Origin: a virus
Virus record (IMG/VR): IMGVR_UViG_3300006030_000014
Location: 1 to 38,112 of that record
DNA: 38,112 nucleotides
Reading direction: 5' to 3' (one strand)
In this document: positions 24,716 through 32,756 of the stretch, piece by piece
Layout: each line of letters begins with the position of its first letter
Numbering within the stretch: position 1 is the stretch's first letter
Position numbers and translations under genes: made by a program
Notes under the pieces: generated by a model
Database searches by the model: none
Told to the model about the DNA's origin: nothing
What the model saw: the letters and a program-made list of their open reading frames with translations, nothing else

Positions 24716-24883
24716 TTAGTGATATTTGGCGAGGACCGACAAAACAACAGCTTCAGCGGTATCAGGCTCAACTTCAGCAAGAGCGTCCTCGAGTTCATCA
24801 TGATCGACTACTTGAGCACGCGCCGCCATGTCAAGGTCGCCCCGAAGGGCAACCAATTCGTCAATGATTTCTTGGAGGCTCAT
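24716..24883 (-). CDS. Small acidic protein next to the tail genes
   Basis: A 55-residue acidic helical protein (SLQEIIDELVALRGDLDMAA, with VVDHDELEDALAEVEPD). Its ATG overlaps the TAA of the second major tail protein by one base (TAATG), with GGAG nine bases upstream; the gene ends three bases before the next. The compact coupling makes it real although short. Function unknown. Confidence 0.65.
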   Translation of the reverse strand: MSLQEIIDELVALRGDLDMAARAQVVDHDELEDALAEVEPDTAEAVVLSVLAKYH

Positions 24884-25401
24884 TAGTTGTTACTCCAACC
24901 GTATTGATTACCGCGGGGGTGAATCGTGAACACGCATTTGGCTTCAGCGCCGGGTTGAGCATCGATTTGGAACTGCCCCACACGCGCATTAAAAGCGTAG
25001 GCGATGGTGTTTGTCCCATCTACCGCGGCCACCACAAATGTGCGATCCACAATCCCGGAATAGGCGTCAGAACGGATCTGAAGCAGTGCGGTATCCGAAG
25101 GATTCCACGCAGCCGTGATCGTCATTGAGGTTGGAGCGGACTGCACCGGGATCTTGTCGGATTGACGCGATCCAGCGACCCCGAAGGAGGCCACGGCGTC
25201 ATCTTGGCCAAACGCAGGAACCGCTTCCACAGGAACGGCCACGCCAGCCGATCCAGTGCCGTTTGCAGCCGTGCCAACGATGGTTTGGACTTGAGATGCC
25301 CATACCGACAAATTGGCCGTCGAGAGCGCCGTAGGCGTAGCCGCGGATTGCATCCAAAGCGATGCGCTAAAACCCGGCAATACTTTATTTGGAACTGACA
25401 T
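24883..25401 (-). CDS. Major tail tube protein, paralogue B
   Basis: A 172-residue protein closely related to the gene just upstream (25410-25904). They share an identical block of more than 40 residues beginning EAVPAFGQDDAVASFGVAG, and the ending HPRGNQYGWSNN. Paralogue B has about 11 extra residues near 45-56. Length, position before the chaperone and the beta pattern fit a siphophage tail tube protein. Across the identical block the DNA of the two copies differs at many synonymous sites, so both seem to be under selection. Two tube proteins could build a mixed tube or make separate tube and tip rings. Confidence 0.75.
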   Translation of the reverse strand: MSVPNKVLPGFSASLWMQSAATPTALSTANLSVWASQVQTIVGTAANGTGSAGVAVPVEAVPAFGQDDAVASFGVAGSRQSDKIPVQSAPTSMTITAAWNPSDTALLQIRSDAYSGIVDRTFVVAAVDGTNTIAYAFNARVGQFQIDAQPGAEAKCVFTIHPRGNQYGWSNN

Positions 25402-25409
25402 TTTTCACC

Positions 25410-25904
25410 TCAAGCGTTGTTAGACCAGCCGTATTGGTTTCCACGGGGATGAATCGTGAAAGTCGCTTTAGCTTCTGCTCCGGGCTGCGCGTCAATCTGG
25501 AATTGACCCACACGACCATTAAAAGCGTAATAAACGATATTTGAGCCATCAGAGGCCGAAATCACATAAGTACGCTCTGTAATGCCAGAATAAGCATCGG
25601 TACGGATTTGCTGAATCACTGTGTCAGACGGATTCCATGCCGCAGTAATGGTCATGGAAGTCGGCGCGGACTGAACCGGGATTTTGTCGGATTGCCGAGA
25701 ACCGGCCACGCCAAAAGAAGCAACCGCATCATCTTGACCAAAAGCAGGAACTGCTTCGATCAACATTTGGTTACCACTGACAGCAATTGCCGAGACGTTT
25801 GCCAAAGTAGACAATTGAGCAACTGTTAACGCCGTAGGAGAAGCCCCCGACTGAGCGTACATCGCCGCACTGAAACCCGGTAAAACTTTATTTGGGAGGC
25901 TCAT
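25410..25904 (-). CDS. Major tail tube protein, paralogue A
   Basis: A 164-residue protein, nearest in order to the head-tail connector genes. MSLPNKVLPGFSAAMYAQSG, a divergent stretch (30-48), then the conserved block shared with paralogue B, then FQIDAQPGAEAKATFTIHPR. It is the tube protein expected just after the tail terminator; no immunoglobulin-like extra domain is present. The pair lies only eight bases apart, in the same frame direction, consistent with a tandem duplication. Which copy forms the bulk of the tube cannot be told from sequence. Confidence 0.75.
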   Translation of the reverse strand: MSLPNKVLPGFSAAMYAQSGASPTALTVAQLSTLANVSAIAVSGNQMLIEAVPAFGQDDAVASFGVAGSRQSDKIPVQSAPTSMTITAAWNPSDTVIQQIRTDAYSGITERTYVISASDGSNIVYYAFNGRVGQFQIDAQPGAEAKATFTIHPRGNQYGWSNNA

Positions 25905-25938
25905 TTTTATCCCTCAGAAAAAGTTGAACAAAATTGTC

Positions 25939-26352
25939 TTATGTTGGGATGTCAAGTGTGCAATCGAGAAATATTTCAGCCATTTTTTCGTCATTGTTAT
26001 ACGAGTTATATAGCCAAAATACATCTGCTTTAGCAATCCAAAAGCCTGTAGGCCCACCAAATTGCCCAGTGTAGCCATGTAGCGATTGTAGTATCTGATT
26101 TGAAATTGTGAAACCATCTTCGATGCCTTGAGTGAATATCGAGATTTGGAAGATGGGTCTGTCAATTCCTTTGTTGTTTTGACTTGGCCCCGTAAAAACG
26201 GGTTGATGGACGTTGCGAAGCTGCCAAGTGATGAATTTAGGTTGAGTGGAAAAATTGCGGTTAAACGACGCATAGACCGGCACAGGCGTGACAATTTGTT
26301 CCAGTTGGTATTGGATTGCCTTGCCATATAGAACTGGATTGTTCTGACTCAT
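25939..26352 (-). CDS. Tail terminator / tail completion protein
   Basis: A 137-residue protein. The start MSQNNPVLYGKAIQY overlaps the upstream stop (ATGA), so the ten residues before it are excluded. The layout (helix, strands WQLRNVHQPVF and RPIFQISIF, helix, final strand LDCTLDIP) fits tail terminator proteins such as lambda gpU, and it stands at the expected place between the connector and the tube proteins. Sequence identity is not strong, so this rests on order and size. Confidence 0.6.
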   Translation of the reverse strand: MSQNNPVLYGKAIQYQLEQIVTPVPVYASFNRNFSTQPKFITWQLRNVHQPVFTGPSQNNKGIDRPIFQISIFTQGIEDGFTISNQILQSLHGYTGQFGGPTGFWIAKADVFWLYNSYNNDEKMAEIFLDCTLDIPT

Positions 26353-26690
26353 ACCGCAGTCGTCGGATCTTGCCGGTAACACATTAGCAAAACGGTCATC
26401 CGATCATCGGATTCCCGCGCACTGTCAATCCTCCAATCAAATCCTTTCCATTTAATTGAATATAAATTTTGGTTATCAATTATTTCTTTTGTATTGGGCG
26501 TGTAATTCAGCGTGAAATATGTCAAATCGTTATATAGACGATATTTGTCTGCAATCTTGACAGTATTTGCAACCGCAGATACTCGAGCCCGAGTAATAAA
26601 CCATTTAGAAATAGTAGTGCTCTGTTCGCCAAAATCACTTTTGCCAAACGTCAATTGGTTAACAGTGATATTTTCAAAACGAGCGACCAT
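26349..26690 (-). CDS. Head closure / head-tail joining protein
   Basis: A 113-residue beta-barrel-like protein: N-terminal NITVNQLTFGKSDFG, central WFITRARVSAVANT, then KWKGFDWRIDSARESDDRMT. Order, length and the WRID-x6-DD pattern fit the head-closure (SPP1 gp16 / HK97 gp7-like) proteins that plug the connector. It is adjacent to the connector protein with no gap and overlaps the tail terminator gene. Confidence 0.6.
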   Translation of the reverse strand: MVARFENITVNQLTFGKSDFGEQSTTISKWFITRARVSAVANTVKIADKYRLYNDLTYFTLNYTPNTKEIIDNQNLYSIKWKGFDWRIDSARESDDRMTVLLMCYRQDPTTAV

Positions 26691-27362
26691 TTACATTACC
26701 AATGGCTTGTAAGGTTTCAGTAATTGATCAAAACCAAATGGAATGTTGTGCTGGATCGGTCCAGTTGTGTTTGCGCGATTGTTGTACAGATGCGTCAACA
26801 ATAGCAGTCCAGCTTGCTTAATTACAGGGTAAGTGGACAAAGGATTTGCCACTGTGTTGTAAACAGCAATGACCGGAGCCGTCATCATGAAGTTGATGTT
26901 GCTAGGCAATTCGGTCAAAACGATCTTATTTCCAGACGGGTCGTAGTAATACGTTGTTGGAGACAGCAACACAAACGTCGATGGCGTGGAAGCATTCCAG
27001 TATCCCACCGACGTAACCGTTACACCGGGCAACGTCGTGTTGTAGTTTTGCGAGACCTCTGGAAGATCAAGCGACAATGGGATGCCCCAAAGCGTTGAAG
27101 CTTGGTAATACACCCGATATGTGGCCGGGAAAATAGACAACCCAAGATAGTCTTCAACAGCCTGTCGCGTTGCCAACTCAAGGCTTTTTAGGTAAACGTC
27201 TTGGCTTTCATCGTCAACTAAATTAAGTTGTTGAGAAATCTCATCAAGAGACAGCCACGGCGTTGCAATGTCACGGTTGATCTGTTCAACTTTTTGATAG
27301 TTGAACGGATTGCGTGAAGCCGCAAGATCCGGCGCAAAGCTCAACAAATCATTTGTTGACAT
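26691..27362 (-). CDS. Head-tail connector protein (gp6-like)
   Basis: A 223-residue protein following the second capsid gene by one base. The central part, LKSLELATRQAVEDYLGLSI then YRVYYQ, is the pattern of HK97 gp6/phiE125 gp8-like connectors, which bind below the portal. The extended N-terminus (about 40 residues) and the C-terminal AGLLLLTHLYNNR then N are also usual for the family, whose members are 100-220 residues long. Confidence 0.75.
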   Translation of the reverse strand: MSTNDLLSFAPDLAASRNPFNYQKVEQINRDIATPWLSLDEISQQLNLVDDESQDVYLKSLELATRQAVEDYLGLSIFPATYRVYYQASTLWGIPLSLDLPEVSQNYNTTLPGVTVTSVGYWNASTPSTFVLLSPTTYYYDPSGNKIVLTELPSNINFMMTAPVIAVYNTVANPLSTYPVIKQAGLLLLTHLYNNRANTTGPIQHNIPFGFDQLLKPYKPLVM

Positions 27363-27363
27363 T

Positions 27364-28368
27364 TCAGACCTTCACGCGAACACCAGCAAACGGATTGCGA
27401 ACAGAACTCACCACTCGCTTTTCGGCGTACATGGTCACGAAGCCGGGTTTGGTTTGTTCCATCATCTGCACCGAGAACTCAGTGTGGTCGCCAATCGTCA
27501 AGAATTGAGGCCAATTGGCAAGGTAGATTGGATAAGTGCTTGATAGATACGGGTTTGGAATAACGGGCCAGCCAAAGATACGGCCCACTGCTCCACCATC
27601 TTCATCACCCACTTCCAAGAAGATCGGCAGACCTTGCAAATCAGTCAGATCGCGCAAGGCTTGAATCGTGGCCGGACTAATGTGCCACGCAGTGCCCGGA
27701 AGACTCCAATATTGACCGGGCAATTTAGACGCGGCAGCAGTAATGTCCGTATACGCTACAGCCGTGGTTGCCGTTTGCGTGGCAATGCTGTGGATACCAT
27801 TTGTAATGGCCGTGCCAGAAGTGCCATAGGCGCTTGCAGAAGCATCGGCATACATATCCAAACCACGCAGACCAGAAGTCGCGCCTGTGGTCGTTGTAGT
27901 GCTTCCTGCTTGGTCATTATTGATCGCCATTGATGCGCCCTCAAGCTGAGAGAACTCTTGCATCAAGTCGCCAACGATTGCGGGATCAAGATTGTTAACG
28001 TCTGACAACACCGCGGTGCGGATCGGCAGTTGAGCCGCAACAACACGAACAGGGAGTTGCCAAATTGTTGTATTTGTACCGGGGGATCCGGCGTCAGGAA
28101 CTACTGTATAGCCCCAAGGATTACCAGCTTGGTTTGTTGCGTTACCGGTCTTGGCAACGAATTGCATATCGGAGCCCATTGCAGGAACGATCCGAGATGC
28201 TTGACGGAAAGGGTTTGCGTAACGCAGTGCGGCGAACGCATCGTCGAACACAACATTACCACCAACTCCCGAACCAGAGCCAGTGATGGATGAAGCCTCA
28301 CGCAAGTCAATGTTGACTCGTTTGTGTTCGTGAATAGCTTGCTTAATTGATTCGAGAATTGTGGTCAT
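27364..28368 (-). CDS. Second major capsid protein (HK97 fold), paralogue 2
   Basis: A 334-residue HK97-type capsid protein without the N-terminal scaffold (delta) domain: MTTILESIKQAIHEHKRVNI leads in about 30 residues to the shell domain. It aligns along its length with the upstream capsid protein: FAALRYANPFRQASR with FVALRLYNPMRGLSR, SIWQL with TTIWQL, QFPIRTA with QLPIRTA, LRGLD, QYW, RNPFAGVR with RDPFSGVR. So it is a diverged tandem duplicate, not a fragment. Alone it lacks a scaffold, so it would have to co-assemble with paralogue 1, perhaps as pentamers or a minor shell form. Confidence 0.85.
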   Translation of the reverse strand: MTTILESIKQAIHEHKRVNIDLREASSITGSGSGVGGNVVFDDAFAALRYANPFRQASRIVPAMGSDMQFVAKTGNATNQAGNPWGYTVVPDAGSPGTNTTIWQLPVRVVAAQLPIRTAVLSDVNNLDPAIVGDLMQEFSQLEGASMAINNDQAGSTTTTTGATSGLRGLDMYADASASAYGTSGTAITNGIHSIATQTATTAVAYTDITAAASKLPGQYWSLPGTAWHISPATIQALRDLTDLQGLPIFLEVGDEDGGAVGRIFGWPVIPNPYLSSTYPIYLANWPQFLTIGDHTEFSVQMMEQTKPGFVTMYAEKRVVSSVRNPFAGVRVKV

Positions 28369-28397
28369 GTTGATACTCTGCTAAAGGTCAGAAAAGA

Positions 28398-28414
28398 AGG
28401 GGCGCAAGGCCCCT
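28398..28414 (-). terminator. Hairpin between the two capsid genes, possible attenuator
   Basis: On the minus strand AGGGGC-CTTGC-GCCCCT is a perfect 6-bp stem starting five bases after the first capsid stop. It is followed by TCTTTTCT, an imperfect U run. It could partly stop transcription and lower expression of everything downstream of paralogue 1, starting with paralogue 2, or protect the first message from 3-prime decay. Confidence 0.6.
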
Positions 28415-28418
28415 CCCA

Positions 28419-29762
28419 TCAAGCACCAGTTGCGGTGGAGCGATAGCGCACACCAGAGAAGGGGTCGCGCACCGAGGTGGCGAGACGCTTCTCACCGAAG
28501 AACGTGATATAGCCGGGCAACGTCTGGTCGTAGCGGCGCATGATCATGTTCAAGCGGTCGATGATTGTGTGATAACGCTGCCAATCGCAGAACCACAGGG
28601 GATACAGCGACGTAGTACCAGCAGAACCACCAGCAGAGGTCGGGTTATCAACGTATTTGTTGACCACCACATCGAAGCCCAACAGTTGACCAACGATTCC
28701 GGGCTCAGCAGCAGGGTGCATACGCTCAAAAATCGGTGTGCCGTTGTTGTCTTTCAGACCACGGATCGCAGCCAACATCACTGGATTGATCATCCACTTC
28801 GCAGTGGGGGTCCAGTATTGTTGCGGCAGCGCGTAGACCATGTTCACCAGATCTTGGAATGTGACGTTGTTCGTCGATCCAAAACCGTTGGTGGTCAACT
28901 GGTCATACGTTGCCAGCGAGTGCAGGCCGGAAGTGCTCGAGGTGCCAGAGGTGCCGAAAGCAGCAGTAGAAGTCGTGCCACCAGCGTAAGGCGAATTTGC
29001 GCCGCCGTACTGGTCCAAACCACGCAAGCCATCAGCGCCACCCGTGGTCACGGTAGAACCCGTGCCGGTCTGGTCGTTGTTGGAAATCATGGATTGGCCT
29101 TCAGCTTGGCTGAACTCGGCCAGCATATCGTCAACGACATTAGCTTCCAAACCATCAATGTCATCCAGAGCCGCAGTACGGATCGGGAACTGCACGTTGA
29201 TGTCTTTCAGCACCAATTGCCAAATGCTGGTGTTTTCAGTTGTCGGCGTGCCGTTGTCTTGAATGCCATAGCCCCACTGAGCGCCAGCGTTGCCGGTCTT
29301 GACGCGGAACTGATAGGACGAGCCATCAGTAGCGACAGTACGCGACAGGCCACGCATCGGGTTGTACAGACGCAGAGCAACGAACACGGGGTCGTATGCA
29401 GTGCGACCGCCCTTGCCGTCACCGCCAGCAGTCAACTGCGATGCTTCGTTCAGATAAGCCATGTATTCCGACTCATCAGCAAACATCTTCAGTTCTTTTT
29501 CGATTTGCTTGCCGCCTTTGTAGAAAGCAGCGAGTTGCTCACGAACAGAACGGTTAACGTCTTGACGAACCGATTTGGCGATAGGACGAATGATTTCGGG
29601 AGCTTGCACGGAGGCCACTTTGGCTTCCAGCGCAGCAATCTTTTCATTCACTTCGGCCTTGACAGCTTCGGCAACTTCAGCAGCCTTGGTGACTGCTTCT
29701 TCAGCCTTGGCAATGGTGGACTGCTCGATGGCGTCCAGCTTTTCCAGAATAACTTGAGACAT
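28419..29762 (-). CDS. Major capsid protein (HK97 fold) with scaffold domain, paralogue 1
   Basis: A 447-residue protein. Residues 1-105 form a Glu/Lys/Ala-rich coiled coil, the delta scaffold domain, probably removed by the protease encoded just upstream near residues 105-118 (SQLTAGGDGKGG). The remaining 330 residues are the shell domain: FVALRLYNPMRGLSR, SSYQFRVKTGNAGA, a conserved WGYG, DDIDGLEANVVDDMLAEFSQ, then LPQQYW and the C-terminal RDPFSGVR. It is the main capsid candidate because it has its own scaffold and precedes the hairpin. Confidence 0.9.
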   Translation of the reverse strand: MSQVILEKLDAIEQSTIAKAEEAVTKAAEVAEAVKAEVNEKIAALEAKVASVQAPEIIRPIAKSVRQDVNRSVREQLAAFYKGGKQIEKELKMFADESEYMAYLNEASQLTAGGDGKGGRTAYDPVFVALRLYNPMRGLSRTVATDGSSYQFRVKTGNAGAQWGYGIQDNGTPTTENTSIWQLVLKDINVQFPIRTAALDDIDGLEANVVDDMLAEFSQAEGQSMISNNDQTGTGSTVTTGGADGLRGLDQYGGANSPYAGGTTSTAAFGTSGTSSTSGLHSLATYDQLTTNGFGSTNNVTFQDLVNMVYALPQQYWTPTAKWMINPVMLAAIRGLKDNNGTPIFERMHPAAEPGIVGQLLGFDVVVNKYVDNPTSAGGSAGTTSLYPLWFCDWQRYHTIIDRLNMIMRRYDQTLPGYITFFGEKRLATSVRDPFSGVRYRSTATGA

Positions 29763-29764
29763 GA

Positions 29765-30559
29765 TTAGCCTTTCAAACGGGCATTGAGTATTTTGAGAAG
29801 TTCGCGCTCTTCAAGAGCTTGAAGAATCTCAGCTTCGGTCGCTTCCGCGGCAGAATCACTCTGTACGGGCGTTTCGTTCTCAACCTTTTGCTCTGCATCC
29901 CGCTCAGCAATGACAGTCTTGAACACGGACGCGGCAGCGACCGCATCCCGTTTGGATAGCCCTGCATCCCGCAGCGCCGACTCCAAAACTTTGAGATCAG
30001 CAGAACCATCAGGCCGGAAATATTCCAGCTTCTGGACTTCTGCTTGAGGATTATTTGGGTGCATGACTACGGACACTTCGTGCAAACCACCTTTAGTGAT
30101 TTGGAAATATCCTTCCATATCATCTGAACCGGCAGTCATTGGAGTGCCGTCTTCTTTGACCCACTGATATTCGTCAGCGTAAGCACCAACCGAAACGCCG
30201 CCAAACATATTGGGGCTTTCGGTCATAATTTGATAAAGGTCGGAGCCGGTGGTTGTATTGACATACATCCGGCCACAAGCAGTCATGCCGGTATCATCAA
30301 ATTCAAACGATGTCCATTCGCCAACAGGAATCGCATTGGATTCATGATTAACGAACATGGGCAAAGGACGCCCAGCCTTTGAGAAATCTTCAGCCCATTG
30401 CATAAATCCTTCGGGCTGATAATTAAATTTGCGTCCGTCTGCGCCTTCTCGAGCACCCCAAGTAGTAACTCGGGCCTCAATCTTTCCGGTCGGTTCTGCG
30501 TGGTCTGCCTCTTTTTCGAGGTTGAGTTTCGCTTCGCAGATGATCTGGACTTGTTTCAT
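29765..30559 (-). CDS. Prohead maturation protease (HK97 gp4-like, U35)
   Basis: A 264-residue serine protease of the HK97 gp4/herpes assemblin fold. The conserved H72 occurs in PMFVNHESNAIPVGEW, and S123 in MFGGVSVGAYADEY, as in the family His...Ser arrangement. EVSVVMHPNNPQAEV is the conserved final strand. The tail (about 205-264) is acidic and coiled, probably a scaffold-binding part. AGGGGT lies six bases before the ATG at 30559. It cleaves the delta domain of the capsid protein that follows. Confidence 0.85.
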   Translation of the reverse strand: MKQVQIICEAKLNLEKEADHAEPTGKIEARVTTWGAREGADGRKFNYQPEGFMQWAEDFSKAGRPLPMFVNHESNAIPVGEWTSFEFDDTGMTACGRMYVNTTTGSDLYQIMTESPNMFGGVSVGAYADEYQWVKEDGTPMTAGSDDMEGYFQITKGGLHEVSVVMHPNNPQAEVQKLEYFRPDGSADLKVLESALRDAGLSKRDAVAAASVFKTVIAERDAEQKVENETPVQSDSAAEATEAEILQALEERELLKILNARLKG

Positions 30560-30665
30560 TGATTACCCCTACCATTTTCGATTGGTCGATGTCTTGTATT
30601 TTAGGGGCTTTGGCCTTGACCATTTTTGCCAAGGCTGCTAGATATCTTCTATCAGTTTGGATCAT
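30477..30665 (-). CDS. Possible small basic protein between portal and protease
   Basis: A 62-codon frame that begins three bases after the portal stop and overlaps the start of the protease gene by 83 bases. The first 35 residues (IQTDRRYLAALAKMVKAKAP) look like a helix; the end (PRKRGRPRRTDRKD) is very basic. It fills a 109-base gap that otherwise codes for nothing. No ribosome site is seen, so it may not be translated. Confidence 0.4.
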   Translation of the reverse strand: MIQTDRRYLAALAKMVKAKAPKIQDIDQSKMVGVINETSPDHLRSETQPRKRGRPRRTDRKD

Positions 30666-30668
30666 AAG

Positions 30669-32066
30669 TCAAGTCTTACCAATATTGGCTTTGCGTTTTT
30701 GATTACCGCCGCCACCGCCCGTGTCTTGTGGGGATGATCCGGGAGTCGGTTCTGCTTTTTTGGCGTCAACTTTTAATTCGTCGCCGCCTTCAATAAATGG
30801 CATTCCAAGATATTCCCGTGCCTCATTTGGCGTCATTATGCCAGCAGCTACCGCGGCAGACACATAATTAACTTGGTCCAGCGGAGCGCCTTTTAGGAAA
30901 TTGCGAGTATCAAACTCAATATGCAATGACGGATATCCGGCCAAAAGACTTTGCTTTAGCTTTTGCTGGATATTAGTGATAATTGGAAACATCGTGGATT
31001 TATAGAATTCATCCAGCAATGTTTGAGTATTGTTGTATTTTTGGTCTTGAATTCCGATCATCGCCGGAGGGACTCCAAAAAGACCAGCAATCCGCTTCAT
31101 TGTCTGAAGCTTCAACTCCCGCGCATCCGCATCTTGAAGATTCAGCATCTCAAGACGCTCGTACTTCATGCCCGAATCCAGCAGCATCCCTTGGCCCGGT
31201 TTGGACGGATCAGTCTGCCGTGAATTTGTCATTGACGCCCACGCCTCTTTTAAACGGGCCGCAATTTCTTTGTATTTTCCATCGGGGATGACTTGATCGG
31301 TCACAAACATCCCAGAGGGCTTTGCGCCGTTCAGCATGATGTAGTTGGCGTACAGGTCGATGTCTTGGTCTAGGCTGACCAATTCAACGGCCAGAATGCC
31401 GCGGTTAAAGCCTGCGGAGCCCTGCCAAGGGGCTTCCTTGATGTGCATGACTTGGTGGGCCTGCAACGGCTGATCCTTGGAAAATCCGTAGGATGGTGTC
31501 GAGAGGCGATATTGGGGATAACGAGTAGGCGTCAATTGGACCGCGATCAAGGTCGAGTCCAAGATGTACATCTCAATAGGCGTCTGTGTCGGATTCGTCT
31601 GATCCTTGCGATACCAAAGCGTGAAGGTTTCGCCGGTCAGGTCATGCCACATGAGCCACTGATACCAGAACTCATATTGCGACTGAAACGCATTGGGGTT
31701 TTGCAGCAGGCCAAGAACTTGATTGGCCTTCGTGGCATTGTGCTTTGATACTTTGTCGGATGTAGACGCATCGACATAAGTACCGTCATCAAGCCTGCAC
31801 ATAACTCGAACAGGCAATTGAGACAATGCTCGAGCTTTAATAGAAACACAAGCCATCACCGTGGAATTACGACTTAGCGTCGAAATATCCAGCACTCGAC
31901 CCGCTTGATTGACGGTCGAGGTAGTGACATAGAGGATTTGGGTGTTAACTGTTCCGCGTTTGGAATCACCTTGGTAGATGATATTATTTCCCAAGGAAGT
32001 TTGACCAAATAGCGTGTTTGATGAGTTGTCATCAGACTTTTTCTTGAAAATATCAAACAATTTCAT
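30669..32066 (-). CDS. Portal protein (HK97 family)
   Basis: A 465-residue portal of the phage_portal/HK97 type: a disordered start (about 1-55), then VLDISTLSRNSTVMACVSIK followed by RALSQLPVRVM, the family signature. Next come WQGSAGFNRGILAVELVSLD and the channel region FGVPPAMIGIQDQKYNN (about 330-346), and a helical C-terminal crown with EGGDEL. It forms the dodecamer at the packaging vertex, which terminase docks on. The ATG lies inside the end of the homing endonuclease gene, which overlaps it by 14 bases. Confidence 0.9.
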   Translation of the reverse strand: MKLFDIFKKKSDDNSSNTLFGQTSLGNNIIYQGDSKRGTVNTQILYVTTSTVNQAGRVLDISTLSRNSTVMACVSIKARALSQLPVRVMCRLDDGTYVDASTSDKVSKHNATKANQVLGLLQNPNAFQSQYEFWYQWLMWHDLTGETFTLWYRKDQTNPTQTPIEMYILDSTLIAVQLTPTRYPQYRLSTPSYGFSKDQPLQAHQVMHIKEAPWQGSAGFNRGILAVELVSLDQDIDLYANYIMLNGAKPSGMFVTDQVIPDGKYKEIAARLKEAWASMTNSRQTDPSKPGQGMLLDSGMKYERLEMLNLQDADARELKLQTMKRIAGLFGVPPAMIGIQDQKYNNTQTLLDEFYKSTMFPIITNIQQKLKQSLLAGYPSLHIEFDTRNFLKGAPLDQVNYVSAAVAAGIMTPNEAREYLGMPFIEGGDELKVDAKKAEPTPGSSPQDTGGGGGNQKRKANIGKT

Positions 32067-32724
32067 CGCTATTCCTTGGAATAAATGACCAACCGTCTTT
32101 TGGCTTGTACAAGTACAACTTGCCGTTTTTCACACATTTATTGCCAAAACATCTTACACGAATGGCTTTTTCTTTGCAATTGTTGGCTGCCGCCGCTTTA
32201 GCAACAGTCTCAAAAACTCCCATTGGCGTACTGTAGTAGCCTTTAAATTGAACATTTTTGACGCCTACTTTTTTGTATTCGTCACGTTTCCATACAGGAA
32301 TCCACCCTTCTTCAATCTTTTTTGCCATCGTCTTTTTGCGTTTGTCGATGGTCTTTTGCGTCTGTTTTTTGCCGATATTTGCCAGTTTCAACTTATTTTT
32401 GTGGATTTCGGTCTTTGGCACCCCTTTATTTACCGGATTCCCCGTCTGGCCGTAGCCGCCGAGCGTGCGATTGCAGAGCTTGCCTAATGATGCAAAGTAT
32501 CGAATAAACCGCTGTTCTTCATTGAATGACTGCTGTTCTGTCAAGCCAGATCGAATGATTGTGACCTTAAAGCCCCCATGCTTGGCAACAATTGAATTCC
32601 AATGGTTGTTTCGTGACAATGGGCTCCATGCTCGTTTGCCGCATCCTTTGCCGACATAGAACACTTCTCCATTTGGTTTTAGGTGGATGTATACATAAAA
32701 CCGTGTAGACTCTGCATCGCTCAT
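32053..32724 (-). CDS. GIY-YIG homing endonuclease (free-standing)
   Basis: A 223-residue protein. FYVYIHLKPNGEVFYVGKG (residues 9-27) is a GIY-YIG-class motif, with R31 and a downstream Glu near 62 as likely catalytic residues. A basic linker (IHKNKLKLANIGKKQTQKTI, about 107-126) resembles the NUMOD-type minor-groove segments that bind target DNA. A C-terminal domain (GVFETVAKAAAANNCKEKA) is a likely helix-turn-helix. It stands alone between terminase and portal genes, as SegA-SegE type genes do in T4. Its target would be an allele of the terL-portal junction lacking it. Lys-rich, AT-richer codons fit recent insertion. Confidence 0.85.
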   Translation of the reverse strand: MSDAESTRFYVYIHLKPNGEVFYVGKGCGKRAWSPLSRNNHWNSIVAKHGGFKVTIIRSGLTEQQSFNEEQRFIRYFASLGKLCNRTLGGYGQTGNPVNKGVPKTEIHKNKLKLANIGKKQTQKTIDKRKKTMAKKIEEGWIPVWKRDEYKKVGVKNVQFKGYYSTPMGVFETVAKAAAANNCKEKAIRVRCFGNKCVKNGKLYLYKPKDGWSFIPRNSDEIV

Positions 32725-32756
32725 GGCATCAATCCCTTTTATTGATGACTTGGGAA

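Noticed and set aside
25914-26327. 137-codon minus frame overlapping the tail terminator gene
   Set aside because: Basic, low-complexity shadow of the coupled 25939-26352 gene, with no ribosome site.
28569-29768. 399-codon plus-strand frame
   Set aside because: Lies entirely antisense to the major capsid gene, with no family likeness and no coupling.
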